Of a stretch of 64,000 bases of DNA, positions 52,710-64,000 are shown piece by piece. Position numbers and translations under genes: made by a program. A model generated the notes under the pieces. That model had not been told where the DNA came from and searched no databases. It saw only the letters and a program-made list of their open reading frames with translations. Each line of letters starts with the position of its first letter. Positions within the stretch are counted from its first letter, which is position 1. The stretch is from Siphonodentalium dalli (Eukaryota; Mollusca; Scaphopoda; Gadilida; Siphonodentaliidae), in the NCBI GenBank assembly GCA_032622095.1, contig CP136061.1, positions 40,859,797 through 40,923,796 of the forward strand, in the 5' to 3' direction.

Positions 52710-53170
52710 CCCTTTCAGTGCCAGGTACGATTTTTGTATCAACCCATATACCCTGTGCCAATGCATTCTCTTATATATGCGAGTCGACCATAGGTCGCCT
52801 CGCATATATAAGAGAATGCATTGGCCTATGAATTTTTCATCATTTGTTATTATTTTTTACAATTTTAATGATTTTTTCTTATATTCTTTAACAGACTTAT
52901 TTTGTAGGTTTAGTGACAGGGAATCTTACGTTTTTCATGGGCATCAAAATTATTACTATGAATACTTGGTGATAGTTTTGAGTTATAACATGCCCCTAAG
53001 GTTTTATCCAGTTTTTTTTTAAATTCGCTATAGCATGCTTAAGCATACCCAAAACAAATTCAACCCAAAAATATCTACAAAAAAAACAAAAACAAAAAAA
53101 CATTTTTTTAGGGCCCATTTTACAGACCGTAAATTAGGGCCGATGAGATCGGCCCCTGGCACTGAAAGTG
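52710..53170. mobile_element. piggyBac-like MITE P2, copy 3
   Basis: TTAA occurs at 52706-52709 and 53171-53174. Very similar in layout to copy 1, with one M module at 52759-52827. The right terminus has one substitution (AAAGTG for AAAGGG). Confidence 0.88.
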
Positions 53171-53214
53171 TTAAAGCCAAAATTATACCAGCTCACCCTT
53201 GAGTTAGATCTTTC

Positions 53215-54465
53215 CAATTGATCAGGTCAGGCACATCCTGAATTCTTACTATTATTGTGATATTTAACTAGTTGAAGTTTACAGTGCTAAATCCACATTT
53301 TCCCTGTTTTGGAGGAAACTTTGGGATCGTGAAGACAAATTACACTCTTAACAACATCACACCAAGTGAACAGTCTCCAGATAAAATTTGTTGTGAAACC
53401 TTTTTTGCCAGCTTAATTACTTGAATAATGCCACAAGTATGACTTTCTGGACTCAATCGCCCATTCAACATTTATACCAATTGAATGTTAAAGACATATT
53501 GTGTACTTATTCGGGTGCGTGAAACTGATCAGTTAGAATGCAGGCGCTATGACAACTGGAGGATTGTAACATTCTACTAACATCACCGAAAATTTGAAGC
53601 AAATCAACCATACCACTTCAAAGAAAACATTGAGAGAACTACGCTCAATTGTAAATATTTACTACTCGATTCGGGATGCATCTATCGGCGATAAACTAAC
53701 GAAAACAATTGCGTCATCGAGAGTCACTGCATTCAATTCACATATAGGAATGACTGTGTGTGTTGTCAATTTGGATATAATATTTGTAATAATTACTACT
53801 TTGAACAAGATTATTCTACATTGCTATTTGATCACCCTACCGGAGTGTTTCACATCACTTTAATTGACTGGACGATCATGTAACATCATGATTAACCATT
53901 CGCACGGATCGCGACGTGTTATTTCATCACAAAAACAAACATGGTACCGAAATAGTGAGGCACTGATTTTGAATATTATTTTTTTAAATAAAAATATTTT
54001 TTGGATTATCCCTCTTTTATCAAATTCACAAATCGGTCATATTTAACTATTATATAGAGGATCTCACATGAGTTTCTATTTTATACGGAATTTATCATCC
54101 GAGTTCACTAAATTTGATTTGAGCTGAGGTTTACCGAGGCTCAAATAGAATTTAGTGGACGAGGTTGATAAATTACATATAAAATAGGACGAGTTTGAGA
54201 TACCTTTTATCACATGATCAAATAAACGCGAAGTATTCATCGAAAACAACAATCATAAACTTCAGCAATCACAAATCATTTAAATAATGGCGTGACGCCA
54301 TCACATGCGCTAATATCACAAGTGTGTCTTACCAACAATTATGAAGCTGGTTTTGTGGGTTAATTATGTGATCAAGTTAAATATAACTAAATCAGATGAA
54401 TTCAGGATGTGCCCGACCTGTTGATAGCTGAATTCAGGATGTGCCCGACCTGTTGATAGCTGAAA
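53215..54465. mobile_element. Element with inverted ends containing repeat R1
   Basis: Left TCAGGTCAGGCACATCCTGA and right GAATTCAGGATGTGCCCGAC are inverted. The right end is duplicated in tandem (30 bp, twice, at 54398-54462). R1 lies at 53489-53861. A second palindrome (54056-54204, with GAATTTATCATCCGAG and its diverged complement) is nested inside. Confidence 0.6.
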
Positions 54466-54495
54466 CTTTCCTGCTGATGGATAAATCCAACTTAA

Positions 54496-54893
54496 CCCTT
54501 TCAGTGCCAGGGGCCGATCTCATTGGCCCTAATTTACGGTCTGTAAAATCATCCCTAAATTTTTTTTTTTTGAACATTTATATTTTTTTGGTTTGAATTT
54601 TTTTTGGGTATGCTATAGCGAATTTAAAAACAAACTGGATAAAACCAAAGGGGCATGTTATAACTCATAACTATCACCAAGTATTCATAGTAATAATTTT
54701 GATGCCCATGAAAAACGTAAGATTCCCTGGCACTAAACCTACAAAATAAGTCTGTTAAAGAATATTTGAAAAAATTATTAAAATTGTAAAAAATAATAAC
54801 AAATGATGAAAAATTGTTAGGCCAATGCATTCTCTTATATATTGGCACAGGCTATATGGGTTGAGAGAAAAATCGGACCTGGCACTGAAAGGG
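54496..54893. mobile_element. piggyBac-like MITE P2, copy 4 (inverted, module deleted)
   Basis: TTAA occurs at 54492-54495 and 54894-54897. The body runs opposite to copies 1 and 3. Module M is reduced to one arm (GCCAATGCATTCTCTTATAT then ATTGGCACAGG). Confidence 0.87.
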
Positions 54894-55169
54894 TTAACAC
54901 CCCATTTATATTTTATTAATGATTTTTTTTCAAACTGATGGTCATTTAATTCTAAAATTTTAACAGCAGGAAACTATTGTACTCTTGATCTGAATTTAAT
55001 ATAGTTTATGCCAAATATCGGTTGGGAAATTCAATCTATTTTGGGTCTGTAATTTCCAGCTTGTGGTGTTTTAGGCATGAAACTTAAAACTCTTGAAAAT
55101 ATTTTTAGCATAGGAATTTCTCAAAGTTGGCAAAAGGCAGGAATCAGGGTGATGGTATGCAGCTTGAAA

Positions 55170-55412
55170 TTTATGACCCGTTATATAGCTGCATGGATGA
55201 ACCACCTGATGATATCTAATACATATTTAGTTGTTTACTTTTATCACAACAAACATATACCATGAAAAATGTTTCCTCATATATACATGTAACACTATTG
55301 ATTTAATCAAACTAATCCTCAATTCACATTGAGAGTAAATTAAAAAATGGCTGTGACATTCTAACTTTGTAGCCAAAATGTCAATGTATCCGCTAATGCA
55401 TTATATACTAGT
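55170..55412 (+). repeat. Diverged direct repeat D, copy 1
   Basis: GACCCGTTATATAGCT, then AACACTATTGATTTAATCAA, then CAAAATGTCAA.GT.TCCGCTAAT matches 58322-58565 in the same direction at moderate identity. Confidence 0.75.
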
Positions 55413-55671
55413 ACCGAGTGTGGCACATTGCAGCGTTGCATATATAGGTTGCCTTGCATATATAAGAGAATGTATTAGCCTAACAAATTTTATATTATTT
55501 TCTATAATTGTTAAAGAATGTAAGAAAAAATTATAAAAATTGTTAAAGAATGTAAGAATTTTTTTTTTTAAATGATAAAATTATTACAGAATGTAAGAAA
55601 AAATGTTAAAAATGATAAAATTGTTAAAAGTATATAAGGAAAAAATGAAAAAAAAAGCATCTAAGGCCTAA

Positions 55672-57854
55672 CAAAAAAATACGTTTGTTTCCGCTAACGA
55701 GCTGGAAAAAAATTAGGGTAGGTAGGTAGGCTTAACTTCTTTTTTTTTGGTTAACTTTTTTGTTTCAGTATCTTTAAAAATAACTGTATAATACTTGTCA
55801 ATAACCCAAACTATGCACTTCTAAGCCCCAATCATGTTAACCCAGATGACAGAGAAACTATAAACTCCAATTCAATCTTACATATGCTTTAATATTTACA
55901 TATATACTAGTCTATATACTAATATAGTCTTTGATAATCCTAATATTTCCCATATGGTCTGGCGACAACTGGAGTCAGTCCAGCACCACTGCACTGTTCA
56001 CATATTGGAGTGACCATCTTGTACCGATCTCTTAATGATGGCTTCAGAACACCACCTTCTCCGCATTCAGTGAAGGATCTAGGTATTTTTTTAGGACACA
56101 TGTTTTTGGGCAATGATATGCCAAAGGCATAACCTGAAGGCCTGAGCGGAGGAAGGTTTGGGAGGGGTGACCCCCCCCCCTCCTGCTGATGGTGGGGGTT
56201 CTCACCCTGGAAAATTTGTGAAAATCCATTGCATTTGGAGCTATTCTAGGGCAGAGTCAGTATTTTGAATTTTACTGAGAGGTCAATTTGATCAAGTATC
56301 TCAAGCATAACTTTGGAAATTTTTTATACCCCTTTTATAAAAAAAAAAGGGGGGTATACTGTTTTGCACCTGTCCGTCCGTGCGTCCGTCCGATGTCTGT
56401 TCATGTCATAACTTGAACAGTAGTACTCGGATCTCAATGAAATTAGGTATGGATGTTCACTACTATGAGGACATTAAATAGAGGGTTCCATCGTTTTGTT
56501 CGGATTTTCCATTCTAGAGTGTTTCATCTTTGTTTATCTGGAAATGTTGGCTTTTTGGTCTGTTTGGGGTCTGTTCATGTCGTAACTTCAACAGTTGTGC
56601 TGGGATCTCAATGAAACTTGGTATGGATGTTCACTACTATGAGGGCATAAAAAGAGGGCTTCATCGTTTTGTTCGAATTTTCCATTCTAGACTTATACAT
56701 CTTTGTTTATCTGGAAATATTGGCTTTTTGGTCCGTCTGGTTTCTGTTCATGTCGTAACTTCAACAGTTGTGCTGGGATCTTAATGAAATTTGGTATGGA
56801 TGTTCACTACTATGAGGACATTCAATAGAGGGTTCCATTGTTCTGTTCCGCTTTTCCATTCTAGAGTTATTCATCTTTGTTTATCTGGAAATGTTGGCTG
56901 TTTGGTCCATCCGACGTCTGTTCTGAGGTCATAACTTGAACAGTAATGCTCGGATCTCAATGAAATTTTGTATGGATGCTCACCACTATGAGGACATTTA
57001 ATGGCATATTCAACTGTTTTGTTTTGGTTTTTTGTTTTATAGTTATTCATCTTTGTTTACATGAAAATACTGATTTTTTGGGTCCATCTGTCTGAGTATA
57101 GCAATCATAAGTTATAGATATGCCCACATCAGGCGGTATGCGCTAAGAGGGTATGCACCGGACGACAGTTGATCTCTTGTTTTATATGTATGGATTGGAA
57201 ATGCTTATAAGTTATTGTCAGATATCTTTTGGTTCAATGGACTATGATTATCCTGCTTGAAATGAGACTTACCATTATTACTCTAATTCATATACTAGTA
57301 ATAGGCTATTTTATAAAATTCAAGTGAGACACATACATAATATACTACATGTAGTACAGAAACAATATCTATTTTTAAAGTTAGTAATTTCTATTTATAG
57401 TACTAATCTCAATGTTAATTTTTCATTTGGTATTATGATATCCCACCTGATAACCAGGTTGATTTGATCAAATTGTTAATGTTCCTGTACTGTATTTGAT
57501 TGAAATACTGAAGGCTGAATGATAACAAACCTGAACTCAAACTATTTGAAGTTTTCACAGATGAAAGCTAGATAAAGCCAAACATACTTTACAGTACGGT
57601 ATGATTCCAACTGTTAAACTTAAATCTTTTTGTAAACTTAAATTTCTTATGGCAATATATATAAATATATTAATGTTTTGCATCTTGTTATGATGTGAAT
57701 TGGGACCTAAATTGAAAAGAAAAAAAACAATTTAAATAATATATTTATTTTTTTTTGGTCCAATTTTTTTTTTTTGCAATGGCAATAAAAAGTTTAGGGT
57801 CGGTGGTTTAAAATAGGGTCGGTCGGGTTAGCGGAAACAAACGTCTTTTTTTTT
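55672..57854. mobile_element. TIR element of 2.2 kb carrying a tandem-repeat cargo
   Basis: ACGTTTGTTTCCGCTAAC occurs at the left (55680) and its complement at the right (57828-57845). AGGCCTAA flanks both ends (55664-55671, 57855-57862) and could be an 8-bp target duplication, though AGGCCT is self-complementary so it may be part of the TIR. The inner 56330-57180 is a separate tandem-repeat unit block. Confidence 0.7.
56330..57180 (+). repeat. Tandem repeat, about four units of 173 bp, pearl-like
   Basis: Left TATACCCCTTTTATAAAAAA with its complement forms a hairpin. Next come GTCCGTCCGTGCGTCCGTCC and then units with GGATCTCAATGAAATTAGGT, ATGTTCACTACTATGAGGAC and TCTTTGTTTATCTGGAAATG near 56440, 56612, 56786 and 56958. 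The right end has GGCGGTATGCGCTAAGAGGG. Confidence 0.75.
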
Positions 57855-58321
57855 AGGCCTAAGCAAAAAATTATATAAAAAAATTGTTGAACAATGTAAG
57901 ATTTTTTTTTTCTCAATTGTTAAGCCAATGATTTCTCTTTTATATGCGACCTATAGTCGACGCCCATATATAAGAGAATGCATTGGCACAAGGTTTTTAC
58001 TGTTGCGTTAGTGCAGCTCCCGTCATGAAAGCCCCCCCCCCCCCCCCCCAGTTTGGAGTTTGGGGTGAGACCTGGGAAGATTTGAAATGGCTAGCAGCCC
58101 TCTCATACAACCCACTTTGGTAATGTGTTACAAAACCACTGAAGAGCCTATACGTATGTATAGGTTTGTAAATATTATCCTAGGTACCATACACACAGTG
58201 GGTTTTGGCCCACTGTATCGGATGCGTATATGTGCCACTGAAGCAAGAAGCAAAGCACCAAACCCACCCATTCCAAAAATGGACAGACAATGTTCTATTG
58301 ATCGAAAAATAAGAAATTAAA

Positions 58322-58565
58322 AGACCCGTTATATAGCTTCGTCACGGTTCGTGAACCACGTAATACTATCTGATACTTATGTTGCCTAGTTGACTTTTAT
58401 CGCATAAAGGCACCACAATGAGCAAATTTTCCACAAACAGAACACTATTGATTTAATCTAACTAATTACTCAATTCGCTATGAGACTAAATTAAAGAACC
58501 GCGCTGTGAAATTATTATAAGTTCTTATCCAAAATGTCAACGTTTCCGCTAATCCATTGTAATTT
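58322..58565 (+). repeat. Diverged direct repeat D, copy 2
   Basis: Partner of 55170-55412. More CpG-containing than copy 1, as if copy 1 had decayed further. A C tract lies before it at 58029-58048. Confidence 0.75.
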
Positions 58566-59290
58566 TAATTAAAAGTCGGAAATCTGCCTTAATTAGTGTT
58601 AGGAATACCTCGCGCCGCACAATGGGGGTTAAAATGCAAGACAGGTTTAAGTGGTCTATTGTCGTGTTCTAATCGTGGTCTATAGAACTTGGCGCGACCT
58701 ATTATAAAACGCATGTTGGGTAACAATCTTAGCTACAATTTCTTACACGACTTACCGTGAATAGGCACCGTAGACAAAACAGCAACATTGTTGTTGACAA
58801 AGGACTTCTATTGATTCCGTCGCGGCTTTTTGTCTGGTTCTTTCCATCTGTCCACCCCGGGTTGATACCCATAACGTCAGGCACGCGCTTCCATCGATAT
58901 ACACCTGATTCCACCCGAGGACTTCGATCAGTTACATGTGTGGAATTAGTCAGATGGTCATAGGTTGTTCTGTTGGACTCCTACTCGTTGCCACAACCGC
59001 CAATCAGTTCCTCTATTCAAAGTTTGGTTACTCGGTTCTCCATGTGTACACGTTCGCTGGGATTCAAAGTTTCTTCACATAATTCCGGAGTGAGTTTTAC
59101 CCTTGGAGAGTTGATATCCGAACTGAATGGTTCTATCAGAAACAACCATGTTCTTCTTTGAGACCTGAAACCGTTATACTGTTCACCCAGGCTGCCGATA
59201 CAGGAGACGAAATCTGGAACATATATATACACGAGTTATGAACAACAGCTGATCTCAGTTTTACATTTATTGGATTTAAAATGAGTGAAG
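58566..59290. promoter_or_regulatory. Possible divergent promoter with first exons on both strands
   Basis: The region has more CG dinucleotides than its surroundings. On the + strand ATGAGTGAAG at 59281 is followed at once by GTGAGT, as in a short first coding exon (MSE-G). On the - strand a frame from 58914 (MESGVYRWKR...) reaches CTATTCAC|GGTAAGTCG at 58757, again a good donor. Neither continuation can be found in the window. This is weak. Confidence 0.2.
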
Positions 59291-61189
59291 GTGAGTTATT
59301 GATATGCTGGGAATATTTGGGAGTATATTACTATGTATCACATTAGAGAGTGTTAGTGTTATCATGAATCCAGAATTTAACCATATATATATGTTATATA
59401 CCCAGCAGTCTATATAAAACTCATACATACCATGGCAGCTAGCACAGATGGGCGAAATATGCGTACACAAATTTAGAGATTTCACGCATGCATAATTATT
59501 TATTTTCACATTTTCTCAAGTAATGCCAATATTTTCAATACTCCTATATATGAGTTGTGGGACTGATGTTAATCAAAATTGAATTTTTGATACTTCTATA
59601 GATGAAAGAACACAACTATAGCTTATTGTTTACACGTTCTGCTATAAGTTTGGCCGATATTTTAAAACCCGTATATATAGCTTTGGCAAAAATTACATTC
59701 CCGTCAAGTTATATATCCATAACAATATATAGCATACTAACACACGTAACAAGTTGCACGTTACATGTCTGAACCTGGCTATTAGTGACTATACACGATG
59801 TTGATTATGTATTGACTTCGCCAACACTAAATTATATGGATTCACTAAAGTCTAATTCAGAACCAGGGGGGAGTGAAGCGGTATTAGACATTAAATTTTG
59901 CGTTTTATTATCAATAATGGCATATGTTTAACGCAGTCCGTCGAGGAGGAAAGCTTCTCGTTTATAATATAATAAAAAAAACCTTCGGAATAGAGAATAT
60001 TCTGAATAGAGACAAGACCCCTTTGCGATTCAGCATAAATTATTTGTGTTTCAATTAAATCATTTGCGCTATAAATCGCAAATAAGGAATAACTGTGAAA
60101 ACGGCCTCCCATTGCATAGATATTGGGTTTTCAATTTTTCATTTTACTTGAAAGTAATACATGAATAGAATGCGTTGGTTATATATGCTGATTGAAAGTT
60201 GGGAAATATTCCATCTTGGTCTAAAATAGACATTTGGTTCATCTAAAGTCAGAAACGCGTGGACATATATTGTTAAATTTTAGACTATATATAGGGCATT
60301 TAAGCTATGTCGTGTTCCCACAAACCTTGAAGTCGGTGGGTTCTTTGAAGAACCAAACTTAGCATTTAGTTCCAGATGGAACCAAAGTAGCGTGCAACCA
60401 ACCTGTTTGGTTCTATTTTTGGTATTTGGTTCTCTGATGAACCAAAATTGGAGCTGTTTTCTTAGAGTGTATAACCATGGGCGCTGAGTTCAATAAATGC
60501 TTCTCTCTCTCCTCGTGGTAGGAATTTCTTTCGTCGATGGTAGTTGGTACATTATAAATTCTTACTACTATATAACTAATGACAACAATAATTTAATTGT
60601 GCAATTGCAGGTCAAAATATAGTAAGCAACACGATCAAAATTCGATCTTAAGAAGTTGACATTGTCATTTAAGGTCGGTCGACTGGGACAACTCGTCTCT
60701 ATTGGATTGCAGTGATATATATAGTTGACGTGCGGACGAAGCAGGCATGTCAATATAGTTTCAGGGTATATCTATAGATGTATACAAACTATTCCATGGT
60801 CGATTTTCTTCAGTTCCGCATTTCAAAACGTTCAACATAATGTCAAGTACTATGCGCTTTCACCTGAGTCAGCGGATTTAAAAAATCATTTGTTCTGCTG
60901 AATTATTCACCTTTCTATCTATTCTTGTTCGACGCGACATTTTGCTTTACCCACTTCACTTATATACTCGATATGTGGCCAAGAGCCAATTAAAGGATGT
61001 ATCGAGATCTTCAAGCAAACGTGAAATAAAGAAATGTATTTTAAGATATAATATATATATAGTCCAGGAGATATTGGTCGACCTCTGCACCCCCCCCCCC
61101 AGGACTCAACTTCACCCCACTAATTTTCTTCCTTAAGGTCTCCTCTAATTTTTTTCACTTGTTAACAAGAAAAAAAAGTGGCCGCAGAG
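59291..61189. other. AT-rich intergenic sequence
   Basis: No gene with recognisable domains is visible. 60345-60460 has short repeats of TTGGTTC and GAACCAAA forming small inverted pairs. A run of C lies near 61090. Confidence 0.4.
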
Positions 61190-62300
61190 ACTCCAGACAA
61201 GATGGCGTCCATCATGGCGGCCATTTTTTTTATATGCACTAGGTCGCTTTGATCGCCATTATAGTAAAGATGATAGCACATACGGTCTTGTTTTCTGCTC
61301 GATTCGTTATGCCAATATTCAACCCTTTCAAATTAGACAAAAATCCGATACCAGAATCCAATATGGCGGCCAAGATGGCCGCCGAAATGTGAAAATATGC
61401 TATTTTTCTGACATGTTACCACCTTTCGTTTGTCTCTGTGGGAAAATGTTGGCACATTTGCGTCATATTATACATTTATCCTATAGAGGAGTTATTGGCG
61501 AACACATAGGGCCCATAAAATACATTCATTGCGGGATAATTTTGTCCGATATCACATTTTCCCAAATGCAGGTATAATAGGTCAAAGCCGAATCTACGTT
61601 AATAACGCGATGTAATGTTTCGAATCAATGAATGTTATTGCTATTATAACAACACCCATGCATATATATGTGCAGGAGATACTCGAGCTAGGATTCATCT
61701 TATACCTGAGTTGAGGAATATTTACCCAAATCCAAGATGGCGGCCAAAATGGCCACCAGAAATAACAAATCGCCGAAAATCGCTGATTTTAACATCAGTG
61801 AGCATTATTGTCATGAAAACTCCACACCTGCTTACTATTGTGGGTTGGGAACACTTAGGCGAAGAACTTTCCTTGTACCATATCCAAATAAAAGTCTCCC
61901 AAATTCAAAATGGCGCCCACAATGGCGGACAGATTTTCAAAAATCACCGAAATTCCCTCATATTCACATCATTGGGCATTATTGTCGAGACAACTCCACC
62001 CATGCTTACAGTTGAGTTGGAAATACTGAGGTGAGGTAATTACATTACATCTCATGCAAGAAAGTGTTTTCCAAATCGAAGATGGCGGCCAAAATGGCAA
62101 CCGAAATTTGAAAACAAGTCTACATTCCTTTACTTTCTTACGATGGGCGTTATTGTTTCGCGATTTCTATCCACCATTACATGTTGATATGGAATAGTGA
62201 CATGAAGTATTCATTAGGGTTTGGCAATTGATACTCACAGCCAAGATCGCTGCTAAATTGGCGGCTAGAAATTGAAAAGAAATCGATATTTTCACATATT
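61190..62300 (+). repeat. Diverged tandem array (about 172 bp) with AAGATGGCGGC motifs
   Basis: Motifs AAGATGGCGTCC.TCATGGCGG, ATATGGCGGCCAAGATGGCC, AAGATGGCGGCCAAAATGGC, AAAATGGCGCCCACAATGGC, and AAGATGGCGGCCAAAATGGC again start near 61200, 61364, 61735, 61908 and 62080, with a decayed one near 62242. The last spacings are close to 170 bp. Conceptual frames are a by-product. Confidence 0.75.
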
Positions 62301-62468
62301 AATTTCAACTTTTGTCATAATATCGGTATGTATGGACGAAACTGTGCATAAACCATCTACTTGTTCAACTTAAAGGTATCAAAACGCATACCATAGCTCG
62401 TATCCTTCTGGAAAGGTGAAAATTCACAATTAATATCGCGATGTGACATTTCGAAATCCATTCTCCAC

Positions 62469-62663
62469 TTAGCGCCGATAATGGCCGTAAGCGTAGGTGT
62501 GCCGAATAGTTATATCAGAACAATTACCTGATAACAGATTCTGATTTGCCACGTCACGTCCATACTTATCTGGACCAGCTTCCATTGCTTTGTCTGATAA
62601 ATATAGGTCGCTCACACCGACAAAGTATTCACCACTTCCTGGGAGTAGGGTCCCTCTAATCAT
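62469..62663 (-). CDS. Exon-like fragment, unrecognised
   Basis: The minus-strand frame reads MIRGTLLPGSGEYFVGVSDL, then AMEAGPDKYGRDVANQNLLS, then CAG|GTAATT, a passable donor. Composition looks more protein-like than most ORFs here. No domain is recognised and no partner exon is seen. Confidence 0.2.
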   Translation of the reverse strand: MIRGTLLPGSGEYFVGVSDLYLSDKAMEAGPDKYGRDVANQNLLSGNCSDITIRHTYAYGHYRR

Positions 62664-62884
62664 AACGTTTCAAACAATTAATTTTCCGGTGTCTAGCTTA
62701 CGATTTTAAATATTTGCTAAATATGATATTTGTGCGTCATCTTGAACTAGGAAGGCATATGACCGATGAGTATACAAGCTTACAGAAAGCTTACATCTCT
62801 ATGTATGTGTCTCATACCCCATGGGGATAACGGCATGTACACCTGGCGAACCAGTTAGCTAGTCACTTCTCAATAGATGGTTCG

Positions 62885-64000
62885 TCAACTCAAAAACTCA
62901 GAGAACGCATTGGCATATGTGGACAACTTCGACAGTGTTTCGAAAGTTGCTAGTTGTCTCATTCCCTTGGACAGATGTCTATCTGCTAAGGAGAAGACCA
63001 TAGTGTACAGACTACCCACACTTTTTGACCATGATCCAAAGCAAACCATGTGACGCCCCGCAGTTGTCTCGTCGAATATCTCCCAGCAGAGAAGAACAAT
63101 GTTCGCGGTGCTAGTTTGTGGACATGCGCCATGATAGTGGGAATGAAATGGCCACGGTAAACACCACCCCTGCACCTGGTGCATATCATGCGTGTCGGTT
63201 TTTTTTTGGTGTGGTAAGATTGTATTTCCACATCCGTTTCGAAGCCTTTCTGATTCAACTACGTACATTTTTGTCTGGATAATACTATGCTAGCCTCCCT
63301 CAAAACAGTCGGATGGACTAAAGGATAATGTCTTTATAGCATAAATGTATGCGTTTTTTGTTATCCTCTCTCAGGGTTAGTGTCAGTATGTGGGCGGTAT
63401 TCAAGAAACTGTCAAGAACTGTGGTGCATTTATTTCACTATGCATTTAAAGAACAATTTACAGTCTCGGTGGCAATGGCTGTGAACATTGGGGAACGCGA
63501 CCTTTATGATCATATAGCTTTATATATATAACTTTAGAATATAGTAGTTAATGTCTCATGCAGGATGTTACCAACAAATCACTTGGTGTACCAACGTTTA
63601 TTGAACTGAATGCAAGAGCTCATCAACGTGACATTCCTCTGGATGTTCTTCGCGTTGAACATTTCACCCTTTTGTTGATGGTATTTGTACTTTCTTGAAC
63701 CATACCACCCAGCGTGAGTATGACATATCAACCAACTATCAAAGGTATCGCCATTAAGACTACACCCCAGTCTTGGTGGGGCTTATACAACAGTAGCCAA
63801 TGACACACGCCTGGTCCAGTTGTTTAAGAACGGCTTCCAAACGGATGGGAACATATTATCTTAGCATACAAGGAAAGCAAAGCAACACATGAGATCCTGT
63901 CTGAATCGAAAACATAACAAAATAAGGGGCGGTGCAGTCATGATCCAATTTCATTTCCACTATCATGACACATACGCACAAACTAGCACCGTGTGCATTG
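62885..64000. other. Right-edge sequence with coding-like but broken frames
   Basis: The + frame from about 62879 (MVRQLKNSENALAYVDNFDS...) stops after about 58 codons. The - frame 63268-62885 is longer (127 codons) but lacks a recognisable motif. At 63563 a CAG precedes an open frame (DVTNKSLGVPTFIELNARAH...). These could be remnants of a decayed gene or retroelement. I cannot choose a strand. Confidence 0.2.

Larger units (their letters stand above)
55425..58000. mobile_element. M-module element interrupted by a 2.2-kb TIR element
   Basis: A left M half module (55436-55490) and a right one (57920-57990) lie on either side of AT-rich sequence with AAGAATGTAAGAAAAA repeats, the P1 interior. 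The 55672-57854 element splits it. Confidence 0.6.

Noticed and set aside
55170-58565. LTR retrotransposon bounded by the D repeats
   Set aside because: No TG/CA ends, primer-binding site, polypurine tract or gag/pol frame; the interior is explained by other elements.
61615-62034. 139-residue ORF in the 172-bp array
   Set aside because: Its repeats follow the array period and both other frames give similar products; no domain.

Overview
The window is eukaryotic, AT-rich and intron-bearing. It holds one convincing host gene, an ARL13B orthologue (ARF-like GTPase of the primary cilium), on the + strand in eight coding exons from 22757 to 46562. Spliced, it encodes 613 residues. The gene points to a ciliated animal. 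Bivalve-type tandem-repeat elements, tRNA-derived SINEs and many palindromic MITEs suggest a marine lophotrochozoan, probably a mollusc. That placement is an inference of low certainty.

Region 1-22700 is intergenic repeat: hAT-like elements, a GC-rich degenerate coding-like block with a tandem array (about 860-3540), foldback MITEs, an insertion with a recognisable empty-site copy (9940-10441), a long-TIR element (13376-14409), an internally deleted LINE (14690-16096), and a minus-strand LINE pseudogene (17950-20765) split by a hAT insertion with an intact 8-bp target duplication. A tRNA-derived SINE lies about 110 bp upstream of the ARL13B start codon.

Region 22757-46562 is ARL13B. Its introns carry most of the clear insertions: a MITE interrupted by a 1.35-kb hAT (intron 1), a duplicated splice acceptor region (intron 2), Helentron/pearl-like tandem-repeat elements (introns 3, 4 and 6), a nearly full RT open reading frame of an L1/Tx1-like LINE (intron 4), and a hAT whose target duplication starts five bases into intron 5.

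Region 46563-64000 is again repeat-rich: piggyBac-like TTAA MITEs, hairpin modules, a 2.2-kb TIR element with internal tandem repeats, a 172-bp array of YY1-like motifs, a weak candidate divergent promoter near 58700-59290, and unrecognised exon-like fragments at the right edge.

The main result is structural. Several element families can be delimited from the sequence alone because target duplications, empty sites and nesting order are preserved. I see no prokaryotic operon, CRISPR array or virus.
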